Assembly: GCA_016218545.1 (NCBI GenBank)
Contig: JACRDQ010000025.1
Span: 1 to 44,091 of the forward strand
DNA: 44,091 bases
Direction: 5' to 3'
Source: Elusimicrobiota bacterium
GTDB taxonomy: Bacteria > Elusimicrobiota > Elusimicrobia > UBA1565 > UBA9628
Both the position numbers and the translations under genes were made by a program. Shown piece after piece: positions 31,608-41,831 of the stretch. The notes under the pieces were generated by a model. It did no database searches. It was not told the origin of the DNA and worked only from the letters and a program-made list of their open reading frames with translations. How positions within the stretch are numbered: position 1 is the first letter of the stretch; each line of letters starts with the position of its first letter.

Positions 31608-31659
31608 GACCGCGGGGCCAAAGGGCCCGACCCCGCGGTCCAAGGATCTCGGACCGCGG
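31608..31659 (-). promoter_or_regulatory. Three-armed competing hairpins upstream of the nine-haem cytochrome
   Basis: The middle arm (31631-31641) can pair with the arm at 31608-31617 (GACCGCGGGG / CCCCGCGGTC, 10 bp) or with that at 31651-31659 (CCGCGGTCC / GGACCGCGG, 9 bp); the two stems exclude each other. It lies in the 147-base gap between the phosphorelay operon's end and the cytochrome start. It could be a terminator or an attenuator-like switch; no T-tract is present. Confidence 0.4.
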
Positions 31660-31696
31660 CTCGCAGAGCCCTCCATGCCGCCCCGGAGCTTGAGCT

Positions 31697-32650
31697 TCAG
31701 CTCGACGGCTGGTCCACGCTCCCTGCCCCGCGCTGCAGCATCTGGGCGAAGACGCTCATCTCGAGATAGTGCATGTCCAGCGGCTTGGCCACCATGTCCC
31801 AGGCTCCCTGCTGGAGACAGGAACCGGCCCTGCCCGCGTTCTGCGCGCCCGTGATGACCGTGACCGGCACCCGGGAGTCGATCTTCCGGATGCGCCTGAG
31901 GGTCTCCTCCCCATCCAGACGCGGCATGGCCAGATCGAGGATGATCACGTGCGGCCTGACCGCCGCCATGGCCTCCAGCGCTTCCATCCCGTCTGCGGCG
32001 GTGAAGACCTGATAGCCCGACTTCTCGAAGAAACGACGCAGCAGCCGGCGCACCGCTGGGTCGTCGTCTGCGACCAGCAGCCGCGGAGCGCCTGCCGACG
32101 GACCGGCCGCGCCGGGAGCAGGCTGCCCGAGCCTCGCCCCCTCCCGTCCGAGGGCCCTCCACCAAGCCGCGGCCCAAGCCCCGAAGGCAAGGATCGCGGC
32201 GGCCAGGCTCCAGAGAGACCCCGCGGTCCCCCGGTCGAGCCCCGCGGAGGCGTCCGCCATGACTTCCCGGGCCAGGCGAGCGGCCCCGTTCACGGCGGCC
32301 AGAGCCTCGGGCCGGCTCGCGGACTTGGGCCAGTCCGGAATACCCTCGGCGGCGAGACCGCGCCCCTCGGGCCTGGACCGGGCCGCCAGGAGCCCGGCCC
32401 TGGCTTGCCCGAAGGCGCGGCGCGCCTCAGGCCCCCAAGAGCTCGCCAGGGAAGCTCCCCCGCCGTCCCGGCGGGCGTCGAGGACCGCTGACCAGTGGAG
32501 CCGGGCCGCGGCCCTCTGCGCCCGTTCGACCCGCGCCACTGCGGCATCCAAAGCGGCCGACGCCATGGCCGCCCACCAGCCCGCGCAGCAAGCGGCTGCC
32601 AGCAGCCCTGTCCTGATCCATCCCGCCGCGTCGAGTCTTGTCCACCTCAT
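31697..32650 (-). CDS. Membrane-anchored response-regulator receiver protein
   Basis: A 317-residue protein with two transmembrane helices (~13-33 and ~146-164) enclosing a ~110-residue Ala/Arg-rich extracytoplasmic helical region, then a cytoplasmic receiver domain (~189-305). The receiver shows LLVADDDPAV, phospho-acceptor Asp239 in VIILDLAMP, TVITGAQ and KPLD. There is no output domain. This TM-sensor-TM-REC order is unusual, since such sensors normally carry a kinase. The ATG at 32650 has GGAGGAGG about 7 nt upstream; an ATG at 32698 overlapping the previous stop is possible but would translate the ribosome binding site. It is the last gene of the phosphorelay operon. Confidence 0.8.
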   Translation of the reverse strand: MRWTRLDAAGWIRTGLLAAACCAGWWAAMASAALDAAVARVERAQRAAARLHWSAVLDARRDGGGASLASSWGPEARRAFGQARAGLLAARSRPEGRGLAAEGIPDWPKSASRPEALAAVNGAARLAREVMADASAGLDRGTAGSLWSLAAAILAFGAWAAAWWRALGREGARLGQPAPGAAGPSAGAPRLLVADDDPAVRRLLRRFFEKSGYQVFTAADGMEALEAMAAVRPHVIILDLAMPRLDGEETLRRIRKIDSRVPVTVITGAQNAGRAGSCLQQGAWDMVAKPLDMHYLEMSVFAQMLQRGAGSVDQPSS

Positions 32651-32694
32651 GGCGCCCCCTCCTCCCGTGACCGTCCTTTGCGGCGTGCCCGTCC

Positions 32695-34770
32695 TCATGC
32701 CGCTTGCTTGCGCCGGAACAGGGCCGCGGCCCGAGCCCGCAGGACCCTTGGATCGAACGGCTTGGCCAGATAGTCATCCGCCCCGCATTGGAGCGCCAGC
32801 ACCTGGGCCTCGGCCTCACCCACCGCGGTCACCACGATGACCGGGACGGTCGCGGTGGCCGGGACGGCGCGCAGGCGCCGCAGCACGGCGAACCCGTCTA
32901 CCCCGGGCATCATGAGGTCCAGCAACACCAAGTCCGGCGTCGCCGCCCACGCTGCGGAGAGGGCTTCCTCGCCGGAGCAGGCCTCGCAGAGGACGTAGCC
33001 GTCCCCGGCGAGGCTCATCTTCATGAGAGCGCGGTTGTCAGGCTGGTCGTCGACGATGAGCACCTTGGGCCCGGTCCCCCCGGGGCCGGGAGCCTCGCCG
33101 GCGACGGGCCCGCCCCGCCCGGGCCGGGCCGGCGACGCGTCCACCAGCGTCACGCCCAGGCAGGAGGCGACCTCCGCCGCCGTGGTCTCGCCGCGGAGGA
33201 GGTGGTACTTGACGTCTTCCTCCAGGGTCCTCAGCCAGCCTGCCCGGCGGGCCATCTCCGCGAACGACGCGGTGTCGGGCTCCGCGGAGAGCCGCCTCCT
33301 CACCGCGGGCTCGGAGAGGTCCAGGACCTCGGCGATGGCCAGCCTGCCTGCCAGGCCCGCCCCGGAGCAGGATTGGCACCCGGAACCGCCGCAAGCCGCG
33401 CACCGCCTCCTCACGAGCCGCTGGGAGACGACCCCCATCAGGCCGGAGGCGATCCTGAAGCGCTCCACGCCCATGTCGAGCAGGCGGTCGATCGTGGCCG
33501 CGGCGTCGTTGGTGTGGAGGGTGGAGAGGACGAGGTGGCCGGTCATGGCGGCCTGGAAGGCGACGTCCGCGGTCTCGCGGTCCCGGATCTCGCCTACGAG
33601 GATGATGTCCGGGTCCTGGCGCAGGACGGCGCGCAGGACCGCGGCGAACCCCAGGCCGGTCTTGTCGCTCACCTGGATCTGGTTGATCCCCGCGATGCGG
33701 TACTCCACGGGGTCTTCGACCGTCGTGATGTTGACCCCGTCTCCGCGCAGGCGGGCCAGGAGGGAGTAGAGCGTCGTGGTCTTGCCGGAGCCGGTCGGCC
33801 CCGTCACCAGGAGAAGCCCCTGCGGGAGGACGGAGAGCCGTTCGAGCGACTTCATGAGGTCCGGCCTGAACCCCAGGGAGGCCAGCGGCACCTCGGCCTG
33901 CCTGGAGTCAAGGATGCGCAGCACCACCTTCTCGCCGAAGGAGGTCGGCACCGTGGAGACCCGGAGCCCCAGCTCCCGCTCCCCCACCCTCAGCTTGGCG
34001 CGGCCGTCCTGGGGCCTGCGATGATCCGCGATGTCGAGACGCGCCATGATCTTGATGCGCGAGACGAGCGCGCCGGCCGCGACGTGCCTGGGCAGGACCA
34101 TCATGGTGCGCAGGACGCCGTCGATGCGGTAGCGGACGGCCGACTTGGCCTCCCCGTGCTCCACGTGGATGTCCGAGGCCCCCAGGCGTACCGCCTCGGA
34201 CAAGAGGTGGTTGGCCAGGCGGATGATGGGGGTGCTGACCGCGTCCTTGAGGGCGTTCTCCCCCTCGCCCTCTTCGGCCGCGAGGCACTCCACCGCCTCG
34301 CTCTCCGGCAGGCTGCGCAGGAGGTCGTAGACCACGGCGTCCGCGGAGTAGAGGCCGTCGATGAGGTCGCGCACCTGCCGGGACAGCGCGTAGCGCGCGA
34401 CCGCTTCCCTGCCGCTGACCGCGGCCACCTCGGCCAGCGCCTCGACGTCGAGCGGGTTCGACATGGCCACCACGATGCGGCCGTCTTCCATGCCGAGCGG
34501 GGCCAGGCCCCTGCGCCTGCAGACGCTCTCAGGCAGCAGTCCCCGCACCAGGGCGTTCGGGCCGCCGGCCTGCGGCTCGGCCAGGCGCAGGCGGTACTGG
34601 TCCCAGAGCGCCTCGCCGAACGCCTGGTGGCTGAGGGTCCCCGCGGAGAAAGCCTCGGCCACAGGGTCAGGCGCCCCGCGAAGCCTCTCCAATACCTCGG
34701 GCGCGACCAGGCCGCGCGACTCCGCAAGCCTCAAGAACCACTCATCACGGCCGGCTGTCAGCTTCTCCAT
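32695..34770 (-). CDS. PilB/GspE-type secretion ATPase fused to a receiver domain
   Basis: A 691-residue protein. Residues ~20-150 form the N-terminal GspE/PilB domains (MSHQAFGEALWDQY-like). Residues ~175-490 are the hexameric assembly ATPase: Walker A GPTGSGKTTT (324-333), VEDPVEYR (Asp box), RQDPDIILVGEIRDRETA (Walker B), HTNDA (His box) and a four-cysteine zinc motif Cys457-X2-Cys460-X4-Cys465-X2-Cys468. Residues ~568-688 are a receiver domain (KVLIVDDQPDN, phospho-Asp in LVLLDLMMPG, KPFD). Such ATPases power extension of type IV pili or pseudopili. Phosphorylation of the fused receiver would tie motor activity to the neighbouring hybrid kinase (inference). The start overlaps the lone receiver gene by 26 bases. 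Confidence 0.92.
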   Translation of the reverse strand: MEKLTAGRDEWFLRLAESRGLVAPEVLERLRGAPDPVAEAFSAGTLSHQAFGEALWDQYRLRLAEPQAGGPNALVRGLLPESVCRRRGLAPLGMEDGRIVVAMSNPLDVEALAEVAAVSGREAVARYALSRQVRDLIDGLYSADAVVYDLLRSLPESEAVECLAAEEGEGENALKDAVSTPIIRLANHLLSEAVRLGASDIHVEHGEAKSAVRYRIDGVLRTMMVLPRHVAAGALVSRIKIMARLDIADHRRPQDGRAKLRVGERELGLRVSTVPTSFGEKVVLRILDSRQAEVPLASLGFRPDLMKSLERLSVLPQGLLLVTGPTGSGKTTTLYSLLARLRGDGVNITTVEDPVEYRIAGINQIQVSDKTGLGFAAVLRAVLRQDPDIILVGEIRDRETADVAFQAAMTGHLVLSTLHTNDAAATIDRLLDMGVERFRIASGLMGVVSQRLVRRRCAACGGSGCQSCSGAGLAGRLAIAEVLDLSEPAVRRRLSAEPDTASFAEMARRAGWLRTLEEDVKYHLLRGETTAAEVASCLGVTLVDASPARPGRGGPVAGEAPGPGGTGPKVLIVDDQPDNRALMKMSLAGDGYVLCEACSGEEALSAAWAATPDLVLLDLMMPGVDGFAVLRRLRAVPATATVPVIVVTAVGEAEAQVLALQCGADDYLAKPFDPRVLRARAAALFRRKQAA

Positions 34771-35142
34771 GAGCGCTCCTTGCCTCGATGATCTTGCGCA
34801 CCTCGGCCACCAGCCGGGCCGGAGCGCAGGGCTTGTCGAGCACGCCGTCGCACCCTGCCAGCGCGGCCTTCTCCGCGTCCCCGGCGAGGGCGAAGGCCGT
34901 GAACGCCAGCACCGGGACTCCGCCCAACAGCGGGCTGGCCTTGAAGCGGCGCGTGGTCTCCCACCCGTCGAGCACCGGCATGCCCATGTCCATCAACACC
35001 AGGTCGGGCCGCTCGGCCTCGGCCAGCGAGAGGGCCGCGGCCCCGTCCTTGGCGAGCGCGACCCGGAAACCCGCGGCCGTGAGGGCCGCGGCCGCCACCG
35101 CGCGGTTGTCAGCGTCGTCATCGGCGACCAGCACCAGGGGGT

Positions 35143-35146
<4 letters not shown>
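34745..35146 (-). CDS. Single-domain response regulator (CheY-like)
   Basis: A 133-residue stand-alone receiver: LVLVADDDADN (acidic pocket), phospho-acceptor Asp53 in LVLMDMGMPVLDG, VLAFTAFA (Thr position) and LDKPC (Lys). There is no output domain, so it acts as a phosphate shuttle or by protein contact. Translation starts at GTG 35146, overlapping the stop of the hybrid kinase (GTGA), and its 3' end overlaps the PilB-receiver gene by 26 bases. The order kinase, receiver, receiver-ATPase implies one relay. Confidence 0.9.
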
Positions 35147-37041
<1,895 letters not shown>

Positions 37042-37160
37042 ACCACAAGTCTGACGGAGCGCGCTGAAGCGGGACTTGCCCCGGCCTTAAGGAGGGTTTA
37101 ACTCTTCGAACCTCGAGGCCGCAGCCAAGCCGGATGACCACGACCACTCGAAGGAACGGG

Positions 37161-38807
37161 CTACCAGGCGTAGGTGAGCCCGCTGGTGAGGACGAAGGAC
37201 CTGCTCTGCGCCAGGAACGTCCGGGTGATGCCCAGGTCCGCGGTCCAGGCCTTCAGGAACTTCCAGCGCGCCTGCGCGCCGGCGTCGTTGAGATGAAGGG
37301 TCCGCTCAGGGCCTGAGCCGCGGCCGTAGCGCAGGCTGGCGTTCGCATTCACGCTGAACCGGCCCTCGAGGAACGGCAGGAAGGCGGCGAGGGTGCTCCC
37401 GTACTCGGTGCCCAGGGGATGGTAGAGGTTGTAGGCGGTCGCGTTGAGGTACGCGTCGGGCAGGCCGGCCAAGCCCCTCCGGGACACCCCCACGCGCCAG
37501 TTCCCGGGCGTGAAGCGGTGCTGGGTCCTGGTGAAGGAGAGCTCCTCGTCGAGGGTCAGGCCCCAGCCCAAGGACTGCGCCCCGCCCACCCAGTAGCGCC
37601 AGTAGGTGTTGGAGAGGTAGTCGGTGCCGCGCGCCAGCTCCCGCTCGGCAGCCGCGTCCACGGGCTCGTAGCGGTCCGCGCCGGCCCGCAGGGAGACCTG
37701 CCCCGTGACCGGAGCGTCCGCTGAGAAATTCGCGCGGGTCAGCCTGGGCTCGTGGTGCTCGGCCGCGCCTCCTGCGTCGAAGTCGACCTGGTAGGAGCCC
37801 TGAAGGCTCAGCTTGGAGCCCAGGTCCGCGCGCATGGCGTGCACGAGAGCCAGCTCGTCGGCCTTGCTCCGGAAGGTGGTCGCGAGCAGCCCCAGGGTCC
37901 CGTTGTAGTAGAGGACCCGCGGCGCGCCCCGCTCCAGGGTGACGTAGGCCGAGCCCAGGAGCTCCTTGCCGGAGGGATCCTGGGTGACGCGGTCCGGCCT
38001 GGCTCCCAGGACCGCGCCGACCCTGACGCCCCGGCCCACCGGGAGCTCGGCCTGGCCGCCGTCCACGTACCCGAGACCGGGCAGCTCGGAAGGGAAGAAT
38101 CTCCCCAAACGCACGAGGAAGCCGTCCACCGCCTTGCGCGAGAGGGTCAGCCGGTAGACGTGGGGCCGGACTTCCCTGAAGTCATCCGAGGTCGAGAAGC
38201 TGCTGGCGTCGCGATAGCTCACGTTCCCGGACCAGGACAGAGACCAGGGCGTCCCCCCCAGCCGCGTGATGGAGCCCTGCGAATCGGACCGCGAGGCCGT
38301 GTACCAGGAGCGGTCGCGGTCCGCGCGCTGGTAGAGATGGAACCCGCGCAGGAAGCCGTGGAAGGCGTTGGCTTCTTCCGCCGGGGCCTTGGCCAGCGGC
38401 TTGGCCGGACCCAGCAGCGGGACGAAGCCCTCGGGCCAGGCCTTGGAGCCCGTAGACGGGAAGTCCGCCCGGGCCCCCTCCCCCCGCTCGAAGACCACGA
38501 GGTCGCCGGGCATGAGCCGCACGCCCTCGTTCCTGGAGAGGACCCTCATCCTGGTGAGCCCCAGGTCCACCCAGGTCACGGCAGCGACCCCGATGGCGAT
38601 GCCGTCACGCTTGACCAGCCCGACCTGGTCGGCCTTGAGCAGGGAGCTTCCCATGTCGATGGCGATGTCGAGCCGGTCCCCGGACACCGCGATGATCCGG
38701 CCCTCCAGGGGCTCCACCGGGTCCTGAGCCAGGCTCAGGACGGCGAGCATGGGGATGCAGCAACAGGTCCACAACGCGAGCGCCGGCCGGATCCAAGGAC
38801 TTCTCAT
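37161..38807 (-). CDS. Exported protein with predicted outer-membrane beta-barrel
   Basis: A 548-residue protein with a signal peptide (ALALWTCCCIPMLAVLSLA, ending ~28). An N-terminal ~75-residue beta domain (GRIIAVSGDRLDIAIDMG, GLVKRDGIAIGVAAVTWVDL) reads like a flagellar/secretion 'FlgT-C / translocation barrel-like' domain of the kind that precedes porin-like barrels. From ~150 the protein is alternating amphipathic strands (SWSGNVSYRD, LTLSRKAVDGFLVRLGRFFP, RTFLAQSRSFVLTSGLTYAW) ending in an aromatic residue, as outer-membrane barrels do. No family name is certain. It is separated from the phosphorelay operon by 119 bases in which no gene is seen. Confidence 0.7.
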   Translation of the reverse strand: MRSPWIRPALALWTCCCIPMLAVLSLAQDPVEPLEGRIIAVSGDRLDIAIDMGSSLLKADQVGLVKRDGIAIGVAAVTWVDLGLTRMRVLSRNEGVRLMPGDLVVFERGEGARADFPSTGSKAWPEGFVPLLGPAKPLAKAPAEEANAFHGFLRGFHLYQRADRDRSWYTASRSDSQGSITRLGGTPWSLSWSGNVSYRDASSFSTSDDFREVRPHVYRLTLSRKAVDGFLVRLGRFFPSELPGLGYVDGGQAELPVGRGVRVGAVLGARPDRVTQDPSGKELLGSAYVTLERGAPRVLYYNGTLGLLATTFRSKADELALVHAMRADLGSKLSLQGSYQVDFDAGGAAEHHEPRLTRANFSADAPVTGQVSLRAGADRYEPVDAAAERELARGTDYLSNTYWRYWVGGAQSLGWGLTLDEELSFTRTQHRFTPGNWRVGVSRRGLAGLPDAYLNATAYNLYHPLGTEYGSTLAAFLPFLEGRFSVNANASLRYGRGSGPERTLHLNDAGAQARWKFLKAWTADLGITRTFLAQSRSFVLTSGLTYAW

Positions 38808-38869
38808 CGCTTGGATACAACCTGCGCTCGAGCATGTTGCGGAATTGTTACAGACTCGGACCTCCGGGT

Positions 38870-39256
38870 TCAGTCGAGGACCCGATGGCCCCTGCCGGTC
38901 ATGCAGTTGGCGTAGACCCTCTTGTAGCGCTCCTCGGCGGAGAGCCCGGCCGCGGCGGCGCCTCCGGTGCCGCCCAAGGCCGCGCCCACCGCGGCGCCGG
39001 GCCCGGCGTCCCCGCCCAAGGCGCCCAGCATGGCGCCCACGGCGGTCCCGGCCACGGCTCCGACCGCGGTGCCTTGGGCCGTCTTCTTGGCGGTCCCGCC
39101 CGAGGCCTGGAGCGCCAGGTCCTTGCATTCCTCGTAGTCGCGCTCAAGGGTATCCGCCTTGGCCCCGCGAGGGTCCACGGTCGGACGCCACCCGCCGTAC
39201 GTCGCGCAGGCCGCCAACGTCATGGCCGACAGGAACAGCATCGTTGTCTTCATCAT
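38870..39256 (-). CDS. Glycine-zipper lipoprotein
   Basis: A 128-residue protein. Its lipoprotein signal ends MTLAACATY (lipid Cys at ~17). The middle is a glycine-zipper segment rich in GxxxG (AVGAVAGTAVGAMLGALGG, then AAVGAALGGTGGAAAAG), and the end YKRVYANCMTGRGHRV resembles other small envelope proteins of this type (YxxCMxxRGY). A second pair of cysteines (ECKDLAL and ANCMTG) may form a disulfide. Role: envelope maintenance or membrane insertion, by analogy only. The start is one of two adjacent ATGs (39256 or 39253). It follows the cupin gene by 24 bases and is probably co-transcribed. Confidence 0.8.
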   Translation of the reverse strand: MMKTTMLFLSAMTLAACATYGGWRPTVDPRGAKADTLERDYEECKDLALQASGGTAKKTAQGTAVGAVAGTAVGAMLGALGGDAGPGAAVGAALGGTGGAAAAGLSAEERYKRVYANCMTGRGHRVLD

Positions 39257-39280
39257 CTCAGGTCCCGGTCCCTCAGCCTC

Positions 39281-39652
39281 CTACTTCTTCTTGGCGTAGT
39301 CCGCCATCCCCTGGAAGTCCACGACCACCGCCCTCTCGTTGCCTTCCACCCAGGCATCGTGCCCGGCGGGGATCTTGACCACGTCCCCGGGCCCGCAGGT
39401 GAACTCCACTCCGTCGTCCATGCGGATGCGCATGGTCCCCGAGACCTGGCAGACCAGGTGCGAGGACTCGCAGCTGCCGGTCTTGGACAGGGGCTTGACG
39501 CACTTCGACCACTGCCAGCCCGGCTCGAAGGTCGCCCGGCCGATGACCGAGCCGCCTACGTTGACCAACTCGACCCGGCCCTTGTCGAAGGTCCGTACCT
39601 CCGTGGGCTGGTTGAAGCTCCTCTGTTCGATCTTCTCCGCTGTGTTGAGCAT
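39281..39652 (-). CDS. Small cupin-domain protein
   Basis: A 123-residue single-domain cupin. Strands around SVIGRATFEPGWQWSKCVKP, SSHLVCQVSGTMRIRMDDG and VEFTCGPGDVVKIPAGHDAW match cupin motifs 1 and 2. Usual metal-ligand histidines are only partly present: His65 (SSH) and His98 (AGHDAW) are kept, while the motif 1 HxH is absent. Metal binding is therefore uncertain. No signal peptide. GGAGGG before ATG 39652 is a good ribosome binding site. It is divergent from the multicopper oxidase gene. Confidence 0.85.
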   Translation of the reverse strand: MLNTAEKIEQRSFNQPTEVRTFDKGRVELVNVGGSVIGRATFEPGWQWSKCVKPLSKTGSCESSHLVCQVSGTMRIRMDDGVEFTCGPGDVVKIPAGHDAWVEGNERAVVVDFQGMADYAKKK

Positions 39653-39806
39653 ACCCCTACCCTCCTTCCTAATTAGATGCCTCCGGTGGAGCCCGGGATT
39701 CCGCTCTTTTGACGTGCCTTTGATGACGCTCTCATATCCTTTCCATAGCCGTCAACGAAGCGGCCGGTCCACTGACCAACGCCGACCAACAGATGGAGGA
39801 GAACGC

Positions 39807-41762
39807 ATGAAGACCAAGCACTTCGCACGAGGAGCAACAGCGAGCCTGGCTGTGATGGCCGCGCTGTCGATCGGGACCTGGGCCTACGCCAAGCCGGCCG
39901 CGGGCCCCCTGCCCGGAGGGACCCTGGACCCGACCTCGATCCCGAAGTTCGTCGAATCACTGGTGATCCCGCCGTCCATGCCGCAGACGGCGAGCGCGGA
40001 CCCGGCCGTCTCCTACTACGAGATCGCGGTGCGCCAGTTCGAACAGCAGATCCTGCCGGTCGGCATGCCCCAATCGACCGTGTGGAGCTACGGCTCGGTC
40101 AACCATCCCGGCACCTTCAACTACCCGGCCTTCACCATCGAGGCCAAGCGCAACAAGCCGGTCCGGGTGAAATGGATCAATGACCTCAAGGACGCGGCAG
40201 GCAACTTCCTGCCCCACCTGATGCCGGTGGACCAGACCCTGCACTGGGCCAACCCGCCGGGCGGGACGACCGAGCGGGACATGAGGGGCACGGACCCCAC
40301 GCCTTACAAAGGCCCGGTGCCCATCTCGGTCCACCTCCACGGAGGACACAGCTCCGAGGAGAGCGACGGCTATCCGACCGCGTGGTTCCTGCCCGCGGCC
40401 AACGACATCCCGGCAGGCTACGCGACCGTGGGCTCCCTCTACGACTCCTACAAGGCCAAGTTCGAGGCCAGCCACCCGGGCGTGACGTGGGAGCCGGGCA
40501 CCGCGGTCTTGGAGTACGCCAATGACCAGCGGGCGGCCACGCTCTGGTACCACGACCACACCATGGGCATGACCCGCCTCAACGTCATGGCCGGGCCGGC
40601 CGGCTTCTACCTCCTGCGCGGGGCGCCGGGCGACCTAGCGGCCGCCGGCGACATGGACCTCGGGTACAACCCTCCCGGAGCGACCCTCGGCCAGGGGGTC
40701 GGACTCGGCCCGATCACCGAGATCCCCCTCGCCATCCAGGACCGCTCCTTCAACCAAGACGGCTCGATCTTCTACCCGACGAGCCGGCAGTTCTTCGACG
40801 GGTTCTCGGGCCCTTACGCCCCCGAGAGCGACATCGCGCCCATCTGGAACCCCGAGTTCTTCGGCAACACCATGGTGGTCAACGGCCGCACCTGGCCGCG
40901 CCTGAACGTGGAGCGCCGGCGCTACCGCCTGCGCCTGCTCAACGGCAGCGACTCGCGGTTCCTCATCCTCGCCATGAGCAACGGCCTGCCGTTCCACCAG
41001 ATCGGCTCGGACGGCGGCCTCCTGCCCAAGCAGGTCGAGCACACCCGGCTCCTGCTCGGGCCCGCGGAGCGGGCCGACGTCATCGTGGACTTCAGCAAGG
41101 TCCCCCTCGGCACGCAGATCGTGCTCCAGAACCTCGGTCCGGACTCGCCCTTCGGCGGCGGCAATTTCGCGCCTTCCGACCCGGGCACCACGGGCCAGGT
41201 CATGCGCTTCGACGTGGTGAGCAACGCAAGCACTGCGGACGCCACGGTCCAGCCGGCCAAGCTCCGCCTGCCCGCCTTCACCAAGCTCGGCAAGGAGACC
41301 AACAGGAGGCAGGTGTCGCTCAACGAGGCCATGTCCGACGTGCTCATGGGCGTGGGCCCCAGGGCGGCCCACCTGGGCGTGGTCAGCATGGGCAAGAAGC
41401 CGACGGGGGTCCCGCTCGGGTTCGAGGCGCCGGTGACGGAGAACCCGGCCATGGACTCCATCGAGACCTGGGAGATCTACAACTTCACCGCGGACGCCCA
41501 TCCCATCCACATCCACGCCGTCCAATTCCAGGTCGTGGACCGCCAGGGCATCGGCAGCCCCACGCTCAGGCCCCCTGAACCCGGCGAGGACGGCGACAAG
41601 GACACCGTGATCGCCTATCCGGGCGAGATCACCCGGGTCAAGGCCCGCTACGACATCCCCGGACTCTTCGTCTGGCACTGCCACATCATCTCCCACGAAG
41701 ACAACGAGATGATGCGGCCCTTCCGCATCGGGTCCGGAAGCATGGCCATGCCCATGCCGTGA
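39807..41762 (+). CDS. Secreted multicopper oxidase (CotA/bilirubin oxidase-like)
   Basis: A 651-residue protein with a signal peptide (MKTKHFARGATASLAVMAAL..., cleavage near AYA-KP) and three cupredoxin domains. All copper-site motifs are present: HLHGGH, WYHDHTMGM, HPIHIHAVQF and the C-terminal WHCHIISHEDNEM, where the last Met is the axial type 1 ligand. Such enzymes couple one-electron oxidation of phenols, bilins or metal ions (Mn, Cu, Fe) to reduction of O2 to water. The long linker and domain order are closest to CotA, bilirubin oxidase and PHS-type oxidases. It implies at least occasional exposure to oxygen. GGAGGAGAA before ATG 39807 serves as ribosome binding site. Confidence 0.93.
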   Translation: MKTKHFARGATASLAVMAALSIGTWAYAKPAAGPLPGGTLDPTSIPKFVESLVIPPSMPQTASADPAVSYYEIAVRQFEQQILPVGMPQSTVWSYGSVNHPGTFNYPAFTIEAKRNKPVRVKWINDLKDAAGNFLPHLMPVDQTLHWANPPGGTTERDMRGTDPTPYKGPVPISVHLHGGHSSEESDGYPTAWFLPAANDIPAGYATVGSLYDSYKAKFEASHPGVTWEPGTAVLEYANDQRAATLWYHDHTMGMTRLNVMAGPAGFYLLRGAPGDLAAAGDMDLGYNPPGATLGQGVGLGPITEIPLAIQDRSFNQDGSIFYPTSRQFFDGFSGPYAPESDIAPIWNPEFFGNTMVVNGRTWPRLNVERRRYRLRLLNGSDSRFLILAMSNGLPFHQIGSDGGLLPKQVEHTRLLLGPAERADVIVDFSKVPLGTQIVLQNLGPDSPFGGGNFAPSDPGTTGQVMRFDVVSNASTADATVQPAKLRLPAFTKLGKETNRRQVSLNEAMSDVLMGVGPRAAHLGVVSMGKKPTGVPLGFEAPVTENPAMDSIETWEIYNFTADAHPIHIHAVQFQVVDRQGIGSPTLRPPEPGEDGDKDTVIAYPGEITRVKARYDIPGLFVWHCHIISHEDNEMMRPFRIGSGSMAMPMP

Positions 41763-41790
41763 ACGCGGCCTAGACGGCTCGGGACGCTTC

Positions 41791-41825
41791 AGGCGCCCTG
41801 CGGGCTCCACGCCCGCGGGGCGCCT
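41791..41825. terminator. Bidirectional terminator hairpin
   Basis: AGGCGCCC-T-GCGGGC, loop TCCAC, GCCCGC-G-GGGCGCCT: a 15-pair stem with one G-U pair, in the 69-base gap between converging genes. No T-tract follows on either side. Confidence 0.65.
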
Positions 41826-41831
41826 CCGTTC

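Noticed and set aside
32651..32698. ATG 32698 (ATGA overlap) as the start of the membrane receiver gene
   Set aside because: The added residues would be a translated strong Shine-Dalgarno region; ATG 32650 has GGAGGAGG at good spacing. Not fully excluded.
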